Shown here: piece after piece, positions 38,575 to 50,069 of the stretch
How the letters are laid out: each line of letters starts with the position of its first letter
How positions within the stretch are numbered: the stretch's first letter is position 1
Assembly (NCBI RefSeq): GCF_029407905.1
Contig: NC_073643.1
Location: 39,466,501-39,530,500 of the forward strand
Direction of reading: 5' to 3'
DNA from: Bubalus kerabau
Lineage: Eukaryota; Chordata; Mammalia; Artiodactyla; Bovidae
Length of the DNA: 64,000 nt
The notes under the pieces: generated by a model
The model's input: only the letters and a program-made list of their open reading frames with translations
The model's database searches: none
What the model was told of the DNA's origin: nothing
Made by a program: the position numbers and the translations under genes

Positions 38575-38622
38575 AAGACTCTCATTCTTTTTTTTTTTTT
38601 TTTTAATAAGACTCTCATTCTT
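38575..38622 (-). mobile_element. Naked poly(A) insertion with 15-bp target-site duplication
   Basis: An exact 15-bp direct repeat AAGACTCTCATTCTT (38575-38589 and 38608-38622) flanks a run of T (38590-38604) and AAT. Read on the minus strand this is ATT followed by poly(A): a retroposon tail with no recognisable body. The exact duplication and the tail are the two signatures of L1-machinery integration. Confidence 0.75.
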
Positions 38623-39204
38623 AAGAACTTACTCCTTCAACTAAATGTGTCATCACTTCTGTTAGTAAAGATGCTCCTTTCCTTTTCAATAGGAACTTGA
38701 TGGGAATAATTTAGTTTACTGAGTTCTTCTTCAATTTTGTTGTCACAAACTCTGTTAAATAAACTACAGAGTTAGGCCTCGGGCACTGGGAAAACAGATA
38801 TTGATTTTTTTTCAAGGCCTAATCCAATTCTGTTATTCTATAGCTAGCTCTGTTCTTTTTTCTGCAGTAAAAGGAGACCAGCAACTTACTTTCTTTCCTG
38901 CTGAGACAGTGTGTTATGTAACCAGGCAATAGCAATCTAACTTTGAGATGGAAAAATCATTGCAGCCTTTGACACCCTCCTTTTTCTTGGTTGAATTTGC
39001 CAAGCTGGTACAAGAAAACTGAGAGACCTACTTCTATAGCCAGATCTTCTTTTGTTAGCCATAATTATAGACAAGAAACACAGGTGGTTCTGCTATTAAC
39101 TTTACATTCCATCTCTGTACTCTACCATTTAATGAGTCTTTACTATGTTGTTGATATGGTGCAAGGTACTTTTTTATTTATTTTAAAATTTAATCTATCT
39201 CACT
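38623..39204. other. Intergenic, nothing recognised
   Basis: AT-rich sequence, no gene or clear repeat. Confidence 0.35.
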
Positions 39205-39400
39205 TATTTCTTTAAAAAATGTTACTGCAGTATAGCTGCTCTACAATGTTGTGCTAGTTTTTGATGTACAGCAAAGTGAATTAGCTGTGTATACATATAT
39301 CCCCTCTTTTTTTGGATTTCCTTCCCATTTAGTCACCACAGAGCACTGAGTAGAGTCTCCTGTGCTCTACAGTAGGTTCTCATTAGTTATCTACGGAGGT
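39205..39400 (-). mobile_element. L1 3'-end fragment
   Basis: Reverse orientation: actgcagtatagctgctcta, then gatgtacagcaaagtgaatt, then ccacagagcactgagtagag, the 3' end of artiodactyl L1. Confidence 0.75.
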
Positions 39401-40215
39401 ATGTTTTTATTTTATAAAATTATGGTAAAATGCACTAACATAAAATTCACCATGTTAATAATTTACAACGTACAGTTTAGTGGCACTAAGTGTATTTACA
39501 TTCTTATGCAACCGGCACCACCATCCATCTCCAGAACTCTTTTCATCTTACAACATGAAACTCTCCCCCTTGAGCAATACCTGCCCACTTCCCCTTTCCC
39601 TCACTGTAAGTATATACCACCTTTCGTTTACCCATGCACCCACCAGTGGATGCTTGAGGGGCTTCTCCCTTTCAGCTGTTGTGAATAATGCTGCTTTGAA
39701 TATGGTGTACAAATACATGCCTGAGTCCTCGTTTTCAACTGTTTAGGGATTTATAAGCAGGAGGGAAATTGCTGGGGCATATGGTAATTCCATGTTCAAT
39801 TCTTTGAGAAGCCACCAAACTCTTTCTGAGGAAATACCATACTGTTTTTCATGACAGCTGCACCATTTTATGTTTTTACCAACAGTTCACAAGTGTTTCT
39901 ATTGTCCACATCATTGCCAATACTTTCTTTTCTCCTCCCGCCCCACTGTTTCTTTTTTTTTGATAGTAGTCATTTTAATGAAGTTTATCTCATTGTGGTT
40001 TCAGTTTGCATTTCCTTAAGTACGTGATGTTAAATGCCTTTTCATGTGTCTATTGGGCATTTGCATATTTTCTTAGAAGTATTTATTCTAGTTCTTTGCT
40101 TAATTTTAAGTCGGGTGGTTGTTGTCTTTCTCTCTCTCTTTTTGCATTGTAGGAGTTCTTTATATATCCTAGGAAAGCTGTGTATATACTCATATCTTCA
40201 TAATAATATGGAATA
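39401..40215 (+). mobile_element. Old L1 3'-region fragment
   Basis: atggtaaaatgcactaacat, then aaaattcaccatgttaataa, then cctcactgtaagtatata and, further right, ccttttcatgtgtctattgg. Old and much diverged. Confidence 0.65.
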
Positions 40216-40307
40216 GAAGTGTCATTAACTTACCTTTATAACTAAGCACTGTGCAATACACACAGAAAAATTAACTTGCAATTCATTCCCCAAATATTTA
40301 CTGAGCC

Positions 40308-40775
40308 CTAAAGGTTTGTCTAGTCAAGGCTATGGTTTTTCCTGTGGTCATGTATGGATGTGAGAGTTGGACTGTGAAGAAGGCTGAGCACCGAAGAATT
40401 GATGCTTTTGAACTGTGGTGTTGGAGAAGACTCTTGAGAGTCCCTTGGACTGCAAGGAGATCCAACCAGCCCATTCTGAAGGAGATCAGCCCTGGGTGTT
40501 CTTTGGAAGGAATGATGCTAAAGCTGAAACTCCAGTACTTTGGCCACCTCATGCGAAGAGTTGACTCATTGGAAAAGACTCTGATGCTGGGAGGGATTGG
40601 GGGCAGGAGGAGAAGGGGACGACAGAGGATGAGATGGCTGGATGGCATCACTGACTCGATGGGCATGAGTCTGAGTGAACTCCGGGAGTTGGTGATGGAC
40701 GGGGAGGCCTGGCGTGCTGCGATTCATGGGGTCACAAAGAGTCGGACACGACTGAGTGACTGATCTGATCTGTTA
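40308..40775 (+). mobile_element. BovB LINE 3' end with uninterrupted C-terminal frame
   Basis: Plus-strand BovB C-terminal coding region and 3' end. A 143-codon frame (40332-40763) is open throughout and ends in the family RTRLSD-type peptide. It includes [20 protein letters not shown] and [16 protein letters not shown]. The 3' terminus is gactgagtgactgatctgat followed by ctg. With no stop or frameshift it is the best preserved BovB copy here, but it is heavily 5' truncated and has no reverse transcriptase palm, so it cannot be active. Confidence 0.93.
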
Positions 40776-43416
40776 GTCTGACACTATTAAAAGTAATGAA
40801 GACACAAGAGTGAAAAAACATAACAAAGAGCCCTGGCCTCCTAACAGCACACATTCTAGTAGGAAAACACACAATAAATAAGATAAAAATGTCAAATACA
40901 GAATACATGATGTTTAGAGAGCTTCCTTTAACTCTTTTTCAAAGCAGATCTGCTGGCAACAAATTCTCTTAGTAGGCAAGGGGAGGGCGCCTCAGGACTC
41001 CAGGTGAGGCACAAGCCCAGGGTTCCTACACTGTCTCAACCAACCAACACCACGGCAGGTAAGAGGAGTTATTACAGCCTGTGGAGGATCAAGGTCCTGA
41101 CCTACTCCTCAGCGTCCTCTGACATGCCCTGATGCGGTGGTTGGGGACCCTCATTACAGCTTGGAGAGGGAGGGAGTCTAAGTTCATCACCTGATCTTTG
41201 TTGGTGTGGGTGTGAGTGGGGCATAGTTGTAATGGTGCTTGGCTGCAGAATAATAGTTATTTTCTAAATGTTTTCTGTCGGGCTAGGCTGTCTTTTCCCT
41301 GTCCCTTTGTGTATAGAGAGGATAAGCTTTAGTTGGGGCTCTTACTATCTGTGCCCTTGGTGTTTTGGGTGGGTGGCACCTAGCGTGGGATATATGAGGG
41401 AAAAAGAAACCCTAGGGAATTCGGTGGCTTGTGGTTTGTGTCCTGAAGTCCCTCACAGTCTCTGTTCTGTCCATTTATTAGACTTGTTTGTTTTATGTAT
41501 AATGTCCAGGGTTTTCAGTTGTGCTAAGCAGGAGGATTAGGGAAGATATGTCTACTCTATCCTTCCAGAAATGGAAGTCCCTGAGTAATTTTAGAAACAT
41601 TAGCTGATTTTAATACTTGCAGACTAATTATGAACAGGCTCAGAGTGGTTAAGTAACTTACCGAAGGATCCTGTTCTCGGACTTGAAACCTACAGTTTAC
41701 ACACCCTTCCCATGCTTCCCAGCCTATAGTGGCACCCACACTGATGGAATTCCGTGCATTCTGGTCAGTATCCCTGCTGCTTCCACATACTGTGTAGATG
41801 GTTCCTCATTTATCTTGCCCGTCTAATAACTTTTATATCTACATTTTGTTAACTTTTTTTTGTGTGTATGTCTGTGCTGTTGCAATCTCATAATGGCCTG
41901 CATTGAGATGGTCCTATCTTTCTAATGGGACCTTGCCACTAAACCTTCATGCTGACAGCCAGCACACACTCCCGCAGATGGGGAGAGGTTCAAGCGTCCT
42001 GAAAGTACTATTAGTACATAGCAGAATTTGACCCTCATATGCTACATATTTTACATGATATCTTTTTGGTTTGTTTTCAATCAAATGGTTCTTTTGGATT
42101 TGTTATCCAGAAGCCAGCAGGCACTGGGGCCCCTAGACTGCTGACAGTACAAGGGGCTCCCTTGTCAGACTCTTTTCTTCTCTTTGGCTGGTCACTGTTG
42201 GCAAAACCACATGAAAAAAAAAAAAGTGTGGCTTAGCTATGGGCCTGGCTGGTGAAGCTGCCAGCAGATGGCTTAAAGCATTTAACTGCTTGTCCTGATG
42301 TAGTGGAAATTGAATTTCAGAATAAGAATGCTGGACATTTTATTGGTCTGGGCTTTAATTATCTTACAATGTAATGGGAGAAAGAGCGAGAACCTTTCAT
42401 TTTCCACTGGCGACTGTCATTTTGCAGACCTTTCTGATGTGTGCTTAAGGTTGGGGAGGGGGGATTGGTTCTGGTGGCACTGGAGCAGTCTGTGGCCCCC
42501 ACATGAATAAAACATGCCAGGTAATTGCTGTGATGTGGCTGACACACACATGTAAAATCAATGCTTATTATCCTGTCAATTAACACAGATTTTAATTAAA
42601 CAAGATTTTAAGCTCTGTGATTGTTGGAAATCCCTCACTGATGAAGAGGGTTTCTAATCTCTTTGGTTAATCCTCAGGTTCTTAATTTAGGATTTTAATG
42701 CCCACAGGGGGAAGAAATCAGGCGAGAAGGCTCAGCTCCAGAAAATATGTTTCAAGAGGTTTGACAGAAAGACTGAAGGATTGTTCACCCTGAAGATGAA
42801 ATGCTTGCTTGCATTTTCCTGAGATGGTAACTTATGTGAGGAAAAGGCTGGCTTTTGAAGTCATCTCAAAGTGTTTAATGATATACATTCAAACTTTTAA
42901 CTTATTTTTGAATAAGTATCCCATTTTCAGGCTTTAAACTAAACATATCAAGGCATATAGTGAAATTTTCCTTGCTATTTCTGTGCCACATTTACCCTGT
43001 GTTTTTCTCTTCCTTTCCCTTATAGCCACCTCCATCTGAATTAGTTAGAATGTCTGAATTTTTGTTTGTTTGTTTGTTTCAGAAAAATTGCATGTGTGGT
43101 TCTCATAGAGAATTGAGACTGTCTCACATCCTTTAGCGGACCAGCTATAGAATAAACGAGGACATAAATCCTGAACTATAAAACCAGGGACCCAGGGAGA
43201 CATGACAGACTGATGTTTCCCCCTTTCTGTCCCTACTGTGGATCTTTTGGAGGCTGTGTGCTGCCTGATTTCTAACAAGCCACTTTCTGTGTTTCTGAGA
43301 GTGGGAGAAGTCATAGAATTGCTCAGCTCAATAAATGGGAGTGTTTTGAGCCTTTGCTAATGTCCTGACGGGGATCTAGACTGTCCTCTCCTGTTTCCTT
43401 TATTTTTTTTTCCCCC
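40776..43416. other. Intergenic, no gene recognised
   Basis: Holds a MIR-like fragment at about 41590-41700 (acaggctcagagtggttaag, then taacttaccgaaggatcctg), an A run at 42213-42224 and a short (GTTT)n at 43063-43079. No exon or structural RNA recognised. Confidence 0.4.
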
Positions 43417-43660
43417 ACTTAAAAAAAATTGAAGTACAGTTGATTTACAATGTTGTGTCAATTTCTGCTGTACAGCAAAGTGATTCAGTTATCCATATAT
43501 ATACACACACGCATTCTTTTTAAGTATTCTTTTTCATCAGTTTATCCCAGGATATTAGTTCTCTGTGCTATATAGTAGGACGCTGGTGTTTATCCACTTT
43601 ATCTATAATAGCTTACTTATCTATTCCTGTCTTCCCCCAGGGAACTAGAGGGCTTGGCCT
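43417..43660 (-). mobile_element. L1 3'-end fragment
   Basis: Reverse orientation: ttgaagtacagttgatttac, then ctgctgtacagcaaagtgat and ctctgtgctatatagtagga, artiodactyl L1 3' end. Confidence 0.85.
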
Positions 43661-44000
43661 TCATTCAGACCTTTATTTTTCTTAGCTTATGTCTCCAGCA
43701 CGTGACTTTTCAAATTCAGTGAAAGTTTTTTTCTAGCCTGGTGTCAGAGTTTGAGACTAATCTGCACTGAAGAAGTAAAATAGAATATGATATAAATCTC
43801 TACTGCTGCTTCTGTGCTGAAGAGAATGTGATTTAACCTGGAGAGACTTGGGTTCCCAGAATCCCAGCAAGATCTATTTTCTTTTAGCACTTTTGTTTTA
43901 TTCTATTTTAGATTACATTCTCACTGTAGTGTGTATAGGGGTTTAAATATATGGTTCTGATAAAACTTCCCTTTAAAAACTTGAAACAGCTGGCAATATG
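43661..44000. other. Intergenic, nothing recognised
   Basis: No gene or clear repeat. Confidence 0.35.
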
Positions 44001-44147
44001 TCTTCCTAGTGGCATGTTTGAAATTGTACAGATACAAATAAGCATAACCAAGTTGTAAACAGAAATAGACAGTCTTGAGCCCAGTAGAGATATTAATACA
44101 CTGAAGAATCTATTTGGAGGGTTCTAATTTCCGTAACAAAATCTATC
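44001..44147. repeat. Local direct duplication, copy 1
   Basis: About 145 bp matches 44521-44668 in the same orientation, with roughly nine bases in ten shared by eye. Shared runs include gatattaatacactgaagaa and ataaccaagttgtaaacaga. I do not recognise it as a known interspersed family. Confidence 0.85.
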
Positions 44148-44520
44148 TCCTCCTGGCTCTGACTTTGGGAAGTGGGGTATCAGCAAGTTGCCTTGAACTC
44201 CTAACACCTGTCATGATGATAAATTGTTACATGGCACCTCTGCTTGAGAAAATCCCACTACCAATTTTAAGTTGCTAGGCCCTTTGTAGGATTAACAGAG
44301 CACAGAGTAGACCTAAAAATAATACCCAATAAAAATGAGCTGAAACCCCAGTTAACTTCCACCTGAGTGTCACCAATACCACTGATCAGCAAGAATTCCT
44401 ATCTCTTCATATTCTCTGAGATTGCTTCTTTTCAAATATATAATTTAGGACAAGTGTTACTTTTCGAAAGGAACACATTTGGGGACCATTTCTTTATAGT
44501 TGCATGAATTAGAAGAGATT
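44148..44520. other. Spacer between duplicated segments
   Basis: Unrelated sequence between the two copies. No gene or clear repeat recognised. Confidence 0.35.
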
Positions 44521-44668
44521 CTTGTTTCCAAGTAGCATGTTTGAAATTGGATACATACAAATAAAGATAACCAAGTTGTAAACAGAGATAGCCAATGTTG
44601 AGCCCAGAAGATATTAATACACTGAAGAATCTATCTGGAGGGTTCTAATCTCCTTAACAAAATATGCT
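44521..44668. repeat. Local direct duplication, copy 2
   Basis: Second copy of the segment at 44001-44147. It differs by scattered substitutions and single-base indels. A BOV-A2 inserted about 125 bp beyond it. Confidence 0.85.
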
Positions 44669-44793
44669 TCAATGGGCCTTTTGTGGTCACCTATAGTTTT
44701 CATATATTGATAAATGTCTCACCCTTCCAGGAATCTTCTATTCCATCCCTCATTTTCATCTCCTCTGTGGCTTATCAATACCTGCAATTTGCT

Positions 44794-45084
44794 TACTTGT
44801 TACTTGCTGTTGCTAAGTTGCTTCAGTCATGTCCGACTCTGTGCGACCCATAGTCGGCAGCCCACCAGGCTCCCCCGTCCCCAGGATTCTCCAGGCAAGA
44901 ACACTGGAGTGGGTTGCCATTTCCTTCTCCAATGCATGAAAGTGAAAAGTGAAAGTGAAGTCGCTCAGTCGGGCCGACTCTAGCGACCCCATGGACTGCA
45001 GCCTACCAGGCTCCTTCGTCCATGGGATTTTCTAGGCAAAAGTACTGGAGTGGGATGCCATTGCCTTCTCCATACTTGTTACTT
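44794..45084 (-). mobile_element. BOV-A2 SINE with 12-bp target-site duplication
   Basis: Starts gctgttgctaagttgcttca, then the dimeric body, ending ttgccttctcca. Flanked by the exact direct repeat TACTTGTTACTT (44794-44805 and 45073-45084). Confidence 0.94.
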
Positions 45085-45379
45085 AATGGGGGGCAAGAGC
45101 TGCAGAGGGACAGGATGATGCAATGGATAGTGCTTCACATGTGGGCTTCAGGCCTTTCCCGGCTTGTGATCTGGGGGTGCTACAAACAGGGTAACATGAG
45201 TCAATACAGGTCAAGGGTTTCAGGGAGCCCTTTCTGGGGCTCACGGTGAGCTATCTGTGAATATGCTGGGCATATTTCAAAGGAGAGTTAAGATTCTTTT
45301 TCATCCCTGGCAAGTCGATATGTTTTATCATCTGTAAGTTTACATATTTTATGAACAATCTTTAACATAAGAGTCTGTA
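45085..45379. other. Intergenic, nothing recognised
   Basis: No gene or clear repeat seen. Confidence 0.35.
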
Positions 45380-45560
45380 TAACGTATCACATATTTGTTC
45401 AACCAGTATTTATTGAGTGCCTAGTATATTCCAGCCACTGTTTCAGGTGTTGAAGACACAGGTGGGCACAATCTGGTAAACAAAGTTTCAGCCCTTAATG
45501 AAGTTTATATTCAAGCGGGAGAGATTTAAAGTACAAGTAAACAAATGAATACATAAGGTA
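45380..45560 (+). repeat. L2 3' fragment
   Basis: tgttcaaccagtatttattg, then agtgcctagtatattccagc, then cactgtttcaggtgttgaag, a good L2 3' match. Confidence 0.7.
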
Positions 45561-45984
45561 ATTTCAGGTCTCTATGTAATCCTTCCCACTGGGCTGCAAG
45601 TACATTGAGGCGCACTGTATTTATTCAGTTGTTTCTCCAGTCATCCACTGGACTGAAAGAACCTTTGGTACCTCAAGAGTCCAACAGTAAATGATGCATT
45701 TTAATTTCTTCGGGCACTTTAGCAGGGAATGTGATAAACATTGTCTACCTGACTGGGAGTGCTGTCAAAGTTGGTCTCTCTATACATGAGCACTGACAAG
45801 CCATTGTTCACCCCATATTAGTGCTATAGGTTGGGTCATTTTCTCACAGTTAAGGCTATTGATTGGAACAACTATCAGTTTTAATCATTATTATCAGCTT
45901 CTGAGCACTCTGACTAGGCAGAGTTGCTATGAAATTTGCTTACATTATATCATTTTACTCTATACTGGTGGCACAGTGTGGTAG
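45561..45984. other. Intergenic, nothing recognised
   Basis: Possible L2 continuation near 45570-45640. No gene. Confidence 0.35.
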
Positions 45985-46480
45985 GTAGAATGCTACTCTC
46001 CTCACTACCCCCAAGATTCCCAAATTCTAATCCCTGGAACCTATGGATATGTTAGCTTTTGTGGCAAAGGGAACTGAGGCTGCTGATGGAAATACATTTG
46101 CTAATCAGTTGACCTTAAAGTCAGGAGATTATCCTGGATTACCCAGGTTGGTCCATTGCAATCACAAACTTCCTTAAAAGTGAAAGAGAGGGGTGCCAAG
46201 AGGAGGTCAGAGCGATGCAACATGAACTTGACCTGCTGCCACTGGCTGTGAAGATGGAGAAAGAGGACCATCAGCAATGGCTTCTAAGAGATGGAAGAGA
46301 CAGGAAATGAGTTCTCTCCTGGGGCCTCCAGCAGGGAACAGAATCCTGTCAACCTTTTGATTTTAGCTCAAGGAGACCTCTATTGGGTTTCTCTATCCTT
46401 CAAAATAATATGATAATAAATTTGTGTTTTATATGCTACTAAGTTGTGGTAACTTGTTTCAGCCTTCAGAGAAAACACAT
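45985..46480 (+). mobile_element. Ancient LTR-like remnant
   Basis: ccaaattctaatccctggaa, then aggagattatcctggattac, then ccaggttggtccattgcaat, followed by an AATAAA-type ending (tgataataaatttgtgtttt) and aagttgtggtaacttgtttc. This order is typical of old mammalian ERVL-related LTRs. No retroviral gene is present and I do not name the family. Confidence 0.5.
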
Positions 46481-47467
46481 AGAGATAGATATCCTTATCT
46501 CCAGTTGTAGGGATCACAGTCTGAGGCTCAGGGATGTTGGGGCACTTTCCCAGGGTCACACAGCCTGGTTTCAGTGATAGAACCAAGAAAGGAGTTCAGG
46601 TCTATCTGACTACAGACCGATGCTTACACTTGCTGCTGGAGTTTACACAATCAAATAACATTGATAAAGCTAATGACATCATCTATCAGTGCCTAAGAAG
46701 CAACCTAGGTCTTAGCTCCTAAGACACAGATATGAACCTCAGGTCTCATTTGAGACAGCTGTGCTTGAAAACACTTTCCTAGTGAGTGTGTGCCTCCATG
46801 CTGCCAAGTTCTGTGGAAACATATGTCATTACTCACTGTGAAATTTTCATGGAAGGTTTAAGAGCTCAGAGAGTGAAAAATTAACAACCGACTTGTAAAA
46901 AATAAAAGAGCAGCGACACTCAGGACAACATGTAAGCTAAGGAATGTATCACGTTCTAGAAGGACCATGACAGTGGAAATCAATCAGAAGAGACCTGAAA
47001 GTCTGAAGAGACCAGGGGAGAAAACATCCAGGAGAAATGTCAGTTCACAGGCAAGAAGGGAAAATACTCGAAATAAGGAGAACTACTGAGTTTGTATTTT
47101 TGTTTTTGTCTCGTTCACCAAAATAAGCAATGTTACATGAAATTGTTCCTAGTAAGCAAGGAGATGACTTGAGTTCGTATGAGCCAGTGAGTCTAGTTCA
47201 CAGCATAAGCCAATTAGATTCTTAAGCCCCAAGAGATCAGGTAATGAAAATATGAATAAAATAGCAGAGGCTCAAAGGCAAATCCTTTTTCAGCCACCAG
47301 GAAACATATCTGACTCATTACAACCTCCGTCAAGAGTTTTGTTTGATAAACCAGGGGGCCTGGCCCTTTAAGGAAAATACTCCACTTGACTTAAAATATT
47401 TTCCACAGCAACACAGGACTTTCAGGAAGTCTTTTATCTTCATCTTGGCCTTTTAATGTCCAAAGTC
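46481..47467. other. Intergenic with a MIR-like fragment
   Basis: About 46485-46610 resembles MIR (tctgaggctcagggatgttg, then ctttcccagggtcacacagc). The rest is unassigned. Confidence 0.4.
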
Positions 47468-47685
47468 CATGGCGTCTCTCGTGGCTCAGATGGTAAAGAA
47501 TCTACCTGCAATGTGGGACACCCAGGTTCAATCCCTGGGTTGGGAAGATTCCCTGGAGAAGCAACTGGCAACCCACGCCAGTTTTTTTGCCTGGAGAATC
47601 CCATAGACAGAGGAGCCTGATGGGCTAGAGTCCGTGCGGGTCACAAAGAGTCAGACACGACTGAGCGGTGCAACTAACAGCACAG
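47468..47685 (+). mobile_element. Bov-tA SINE
   Basis: ggcgtctctcgtggctcaga, then atggtaaagaatctacctgc, then gagtcagacacgactgagcg. Confidence 0.93.
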
Positions 47686-48637
47686 CAGTCCACGATTCAT
47701 GGAGGTTCAGGGGGTCAGGAGGAACCAGGGTTATTCTTAGAAGTACCTGCTGCCAATGGGCTCTGAAGAGGATTCAACTAAGCCTGAAAAGCCAGCAAAG
47801 CCTTAGACCCCAAGTCAAGCATGTTAAAAAATAATTCTTCATTCAACTAGACTGTTCACAGTTTTTCATGACTTAATTAACTTATTCAATGAATTCAGTT
47901 GATTTTATTCATATTGGTAAATGGTTCTGCCAAAAGGTACCCTTATATCTATAAGAGACCCAGCATCTCTATGGAGAGTCAAATGAAGCACATGCCTTCA
48001 GGTTGTGGCTTCAGATAAGTCCTCAGGCTTTGGAGAAGGTACAGAAGAAAAGGACAGGTGAGTAGACAGCAGGTGGCGGGATCTCAGAGCCCAGCCTTTT
48101 TACTTGGATGCGTTACCTCCTCTCAAGGAAATGAAAGCTCAGGAATGTGCAGTCACATCTTGAAATACAGCAGGTGAGCAGAGACACTGCTATGCCAAAT
48201 GAGCTCTACTGGAGACCTGAGGTCTCCTACCACACTGATTATTCTCCTTTTAAAAGGCCAGATCTAACTGCTCTTTTCTTAAAGCCAGAAGGAATAAAAT
48301 CAGCTTAATGAAATCCCCGCTGGATTACAGCAGCATTTTACTGTAAATCTGCAGTGGACTCTGGAAGCATGTCTCTACCTGGACCAGGGCAGGCAGTGCT
48401 TTCCATTGATCAGTGCCCCAGTGTATTTTGGGACTGTTGAGGTTGGTAAAACAACATGAACAACAAAGGCTGGTTCTGAGGATTTCTCCACTTTGGAGAA
48501 TTCATGGAAGTGTAAGAATCAGAGGTCACTCTGTCCCTCTGGACAGAGCTGAAGAAAGCAGTCCAATCGAGCTTCTCTTTCAGGAAATCAGAGGTGGATG
48601 TGGGGAGAATTCATGCCATTCTCCTAGCCCACTGCCT
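47686..48637. other. Intergenic, nothing recognised
   Basis: No gene or clear repeat recognised. Confidence 0.35.
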
Positions 48638-48784
48638 AATGGGTGCTGCTGCTGCTAAGTCGCTTCAGTTGTGTCCGACTCTGTGCGACCCCGTGGACTG
48701 TAGCCCACCAAGCTCCTCCGTCCATGGGATTTTCCAGGCAAGAGTACTGGAGTGGGGTGCCATTGCCTTCTCTGAATGGGTGCT
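48638..48784 (-). mobile_element. Bov-A monomer SINE with 10-bp target-site duplication
   Basis: A single monomer rather than the usual dimer: gctgctgctaagtcgcttca, then the body to ccattgccttctctg. Flanked by the exact repeat AATGGGTGCT (48638-48647 and 48775-48784), so the monomer inserted as such or lost one unit afterwards. Confidence 0.9.
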
Positions 48785-48874
48785 AGGTCAAGGCTATTTC
48801 CTATCTGCAGGATGTCCTCTGCTCTATCCTAGAGTAACCAAGACTGGGATTGACATATATACAGTACTGGGTGA

Positions 48875-49290
48875 AAAATAGGTTCTAATATACACACATA
48901 TACACTACTTTGTAAAAAATAGGTTCTAATAAGAACCTACTGTATAGCATAGGGAACTCTACGCAATGCTCTGAACTAACAAAGAGGGGATATGTGTATA
49001 CATATAACTGATTCACTTTGCTGTACAGCAGGAGCGAACACAATAGCAGGTCAAGAATACCCCTGCAATGCAGGAACACAGGAGATGCAGGTTGGATCCC
49101 TGGGTCGGGAAGATCCACTAGAGGAGGAAATGGCTACCCACTTCAGTATTCTTGCCTGAGAAATCCCATGAACAGAGGAGCCTGGCAGACTACAGTCTAA
49201 AGGGTTGCAAAGAGTCGGACACAACTGAGCACAGAGACTAAATAAATTGTAAAGCAACTAAATCCGAATTAAAAAAAAAACACAAAACAA
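48875..49290 (+). mobile_element. L1 3' end interrupted by a SINE
   Basis: tactgtatagcatagggaac, then tctacgcaatgctctgaact and gattcactttgctgtacagc on the left. The L1 ending taaattgtaaagcaactaaa and its A-rich tail follow the SINE on the right (49246-49281). Confidence 0.85.
49040..49245 (+). mobile_element. Bov-tA SINE nested in L1
   Basis: atacccctgcaatgcaggaa, then ggtcgggaagatccactaga, then gagtcggacacaactgagca. The 5' head is partly missing. Confidence 0.9.
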
Positions 49291-49294
49291 CAAC

Positions 49295-49860
49295 TCATTG
49301 TGTCCTTCCTCTGCTTAAATACTTCAGTGCTTCCCCTTAGCTTCTTTAGGATAAAGACAGAATTCTTGATCATGGCCCCCAGGTGGGATTTCCCGCTGCC
49401 TTCTACCCATCAGCAGCTACACCCCTCTCCAAGCCCCCCTCACACGTCTCGCTCTAAAAATCCATCCTGCCTCCTGCCATCTGAGAGTTCCGTAAGGCTA
49501 CTCTCTGCCCGGGATACTCTTCCTCGCACCTTGTCCTCATGAAACTTTACTGTCTTGAGGCAGTTCAAGCTTGTTCACTTTCCCCTAAGCAGCTCAAGTC
49601 CCTCTGATAAGCATTCTTGTGGAATCCTGAGCCTTTCTTTCTCACACACAGTGTAGATGATGTGTGAGGATTTTACTCTATGTGTGATTACACACTCTCT
49701 GTGTGATTATTTCACTCTATTTACACCCCAAACAGAGTGTAAGCTTCCTGAATTGGGGCATGCATCTGTATTTCTATCCTATCCCCAATGCTTTGTATAG
49801 AAGAGTGTATACAGGAGGTCCTAGAACGACAGAATCAATGAATGAATAGCCCTGAGCTCA
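49295..49860 (+). repeat. L2 LINE fragment
   Basis: tccttcctctgcttaaatac, then agtgcttccccttagcttct at the left. An L2-like end follows (gtgtaagcttcctgaattgg, then atcctatccccaatgctttg and aatcaatgaatgaatag). It is old and diverged but in the right order. Confidence 0.65.
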
Positions 49861-49923
49861 CAAAATAAGGACAGGGTGAGAGACTGGACAGACTGTGCAT
49901 TTACCATTTGTTCTCTTATTGTT

Positions 49924-50035
49924 CCAGAGAAGGCAATGGCACCCCATTCCAGTACTCTTGCCTGGAAAATCCTATGGACAGAGGAGCCTGGTAGGCTGCA
50001 GTCCATGGGGTCGCTGAGTGTCGGACATGGTAGAG
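49924..50035 (+). mobile_element. Bov-A SINE fragment at the SYNPR 3' boundary
   Basis: ccagagaaggcaatggcacc, then gcctggaaaatcctatggac, then gtcgctgagtgtcggacatg. It ends about 35 bp beyond the probable SYNPR cleavage site and lies antisense to SYNPR. Confidence 0.9.
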
Positions 50036-50069
50036 CAGGTTCTACTGCTGTAATTCTCCATTTTCCAGC

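Noticed and set aside
40332..40763. 143-codon frame as a gene
   Set aside because: It is the BovB C-terminal segment, present at several other places in the window.
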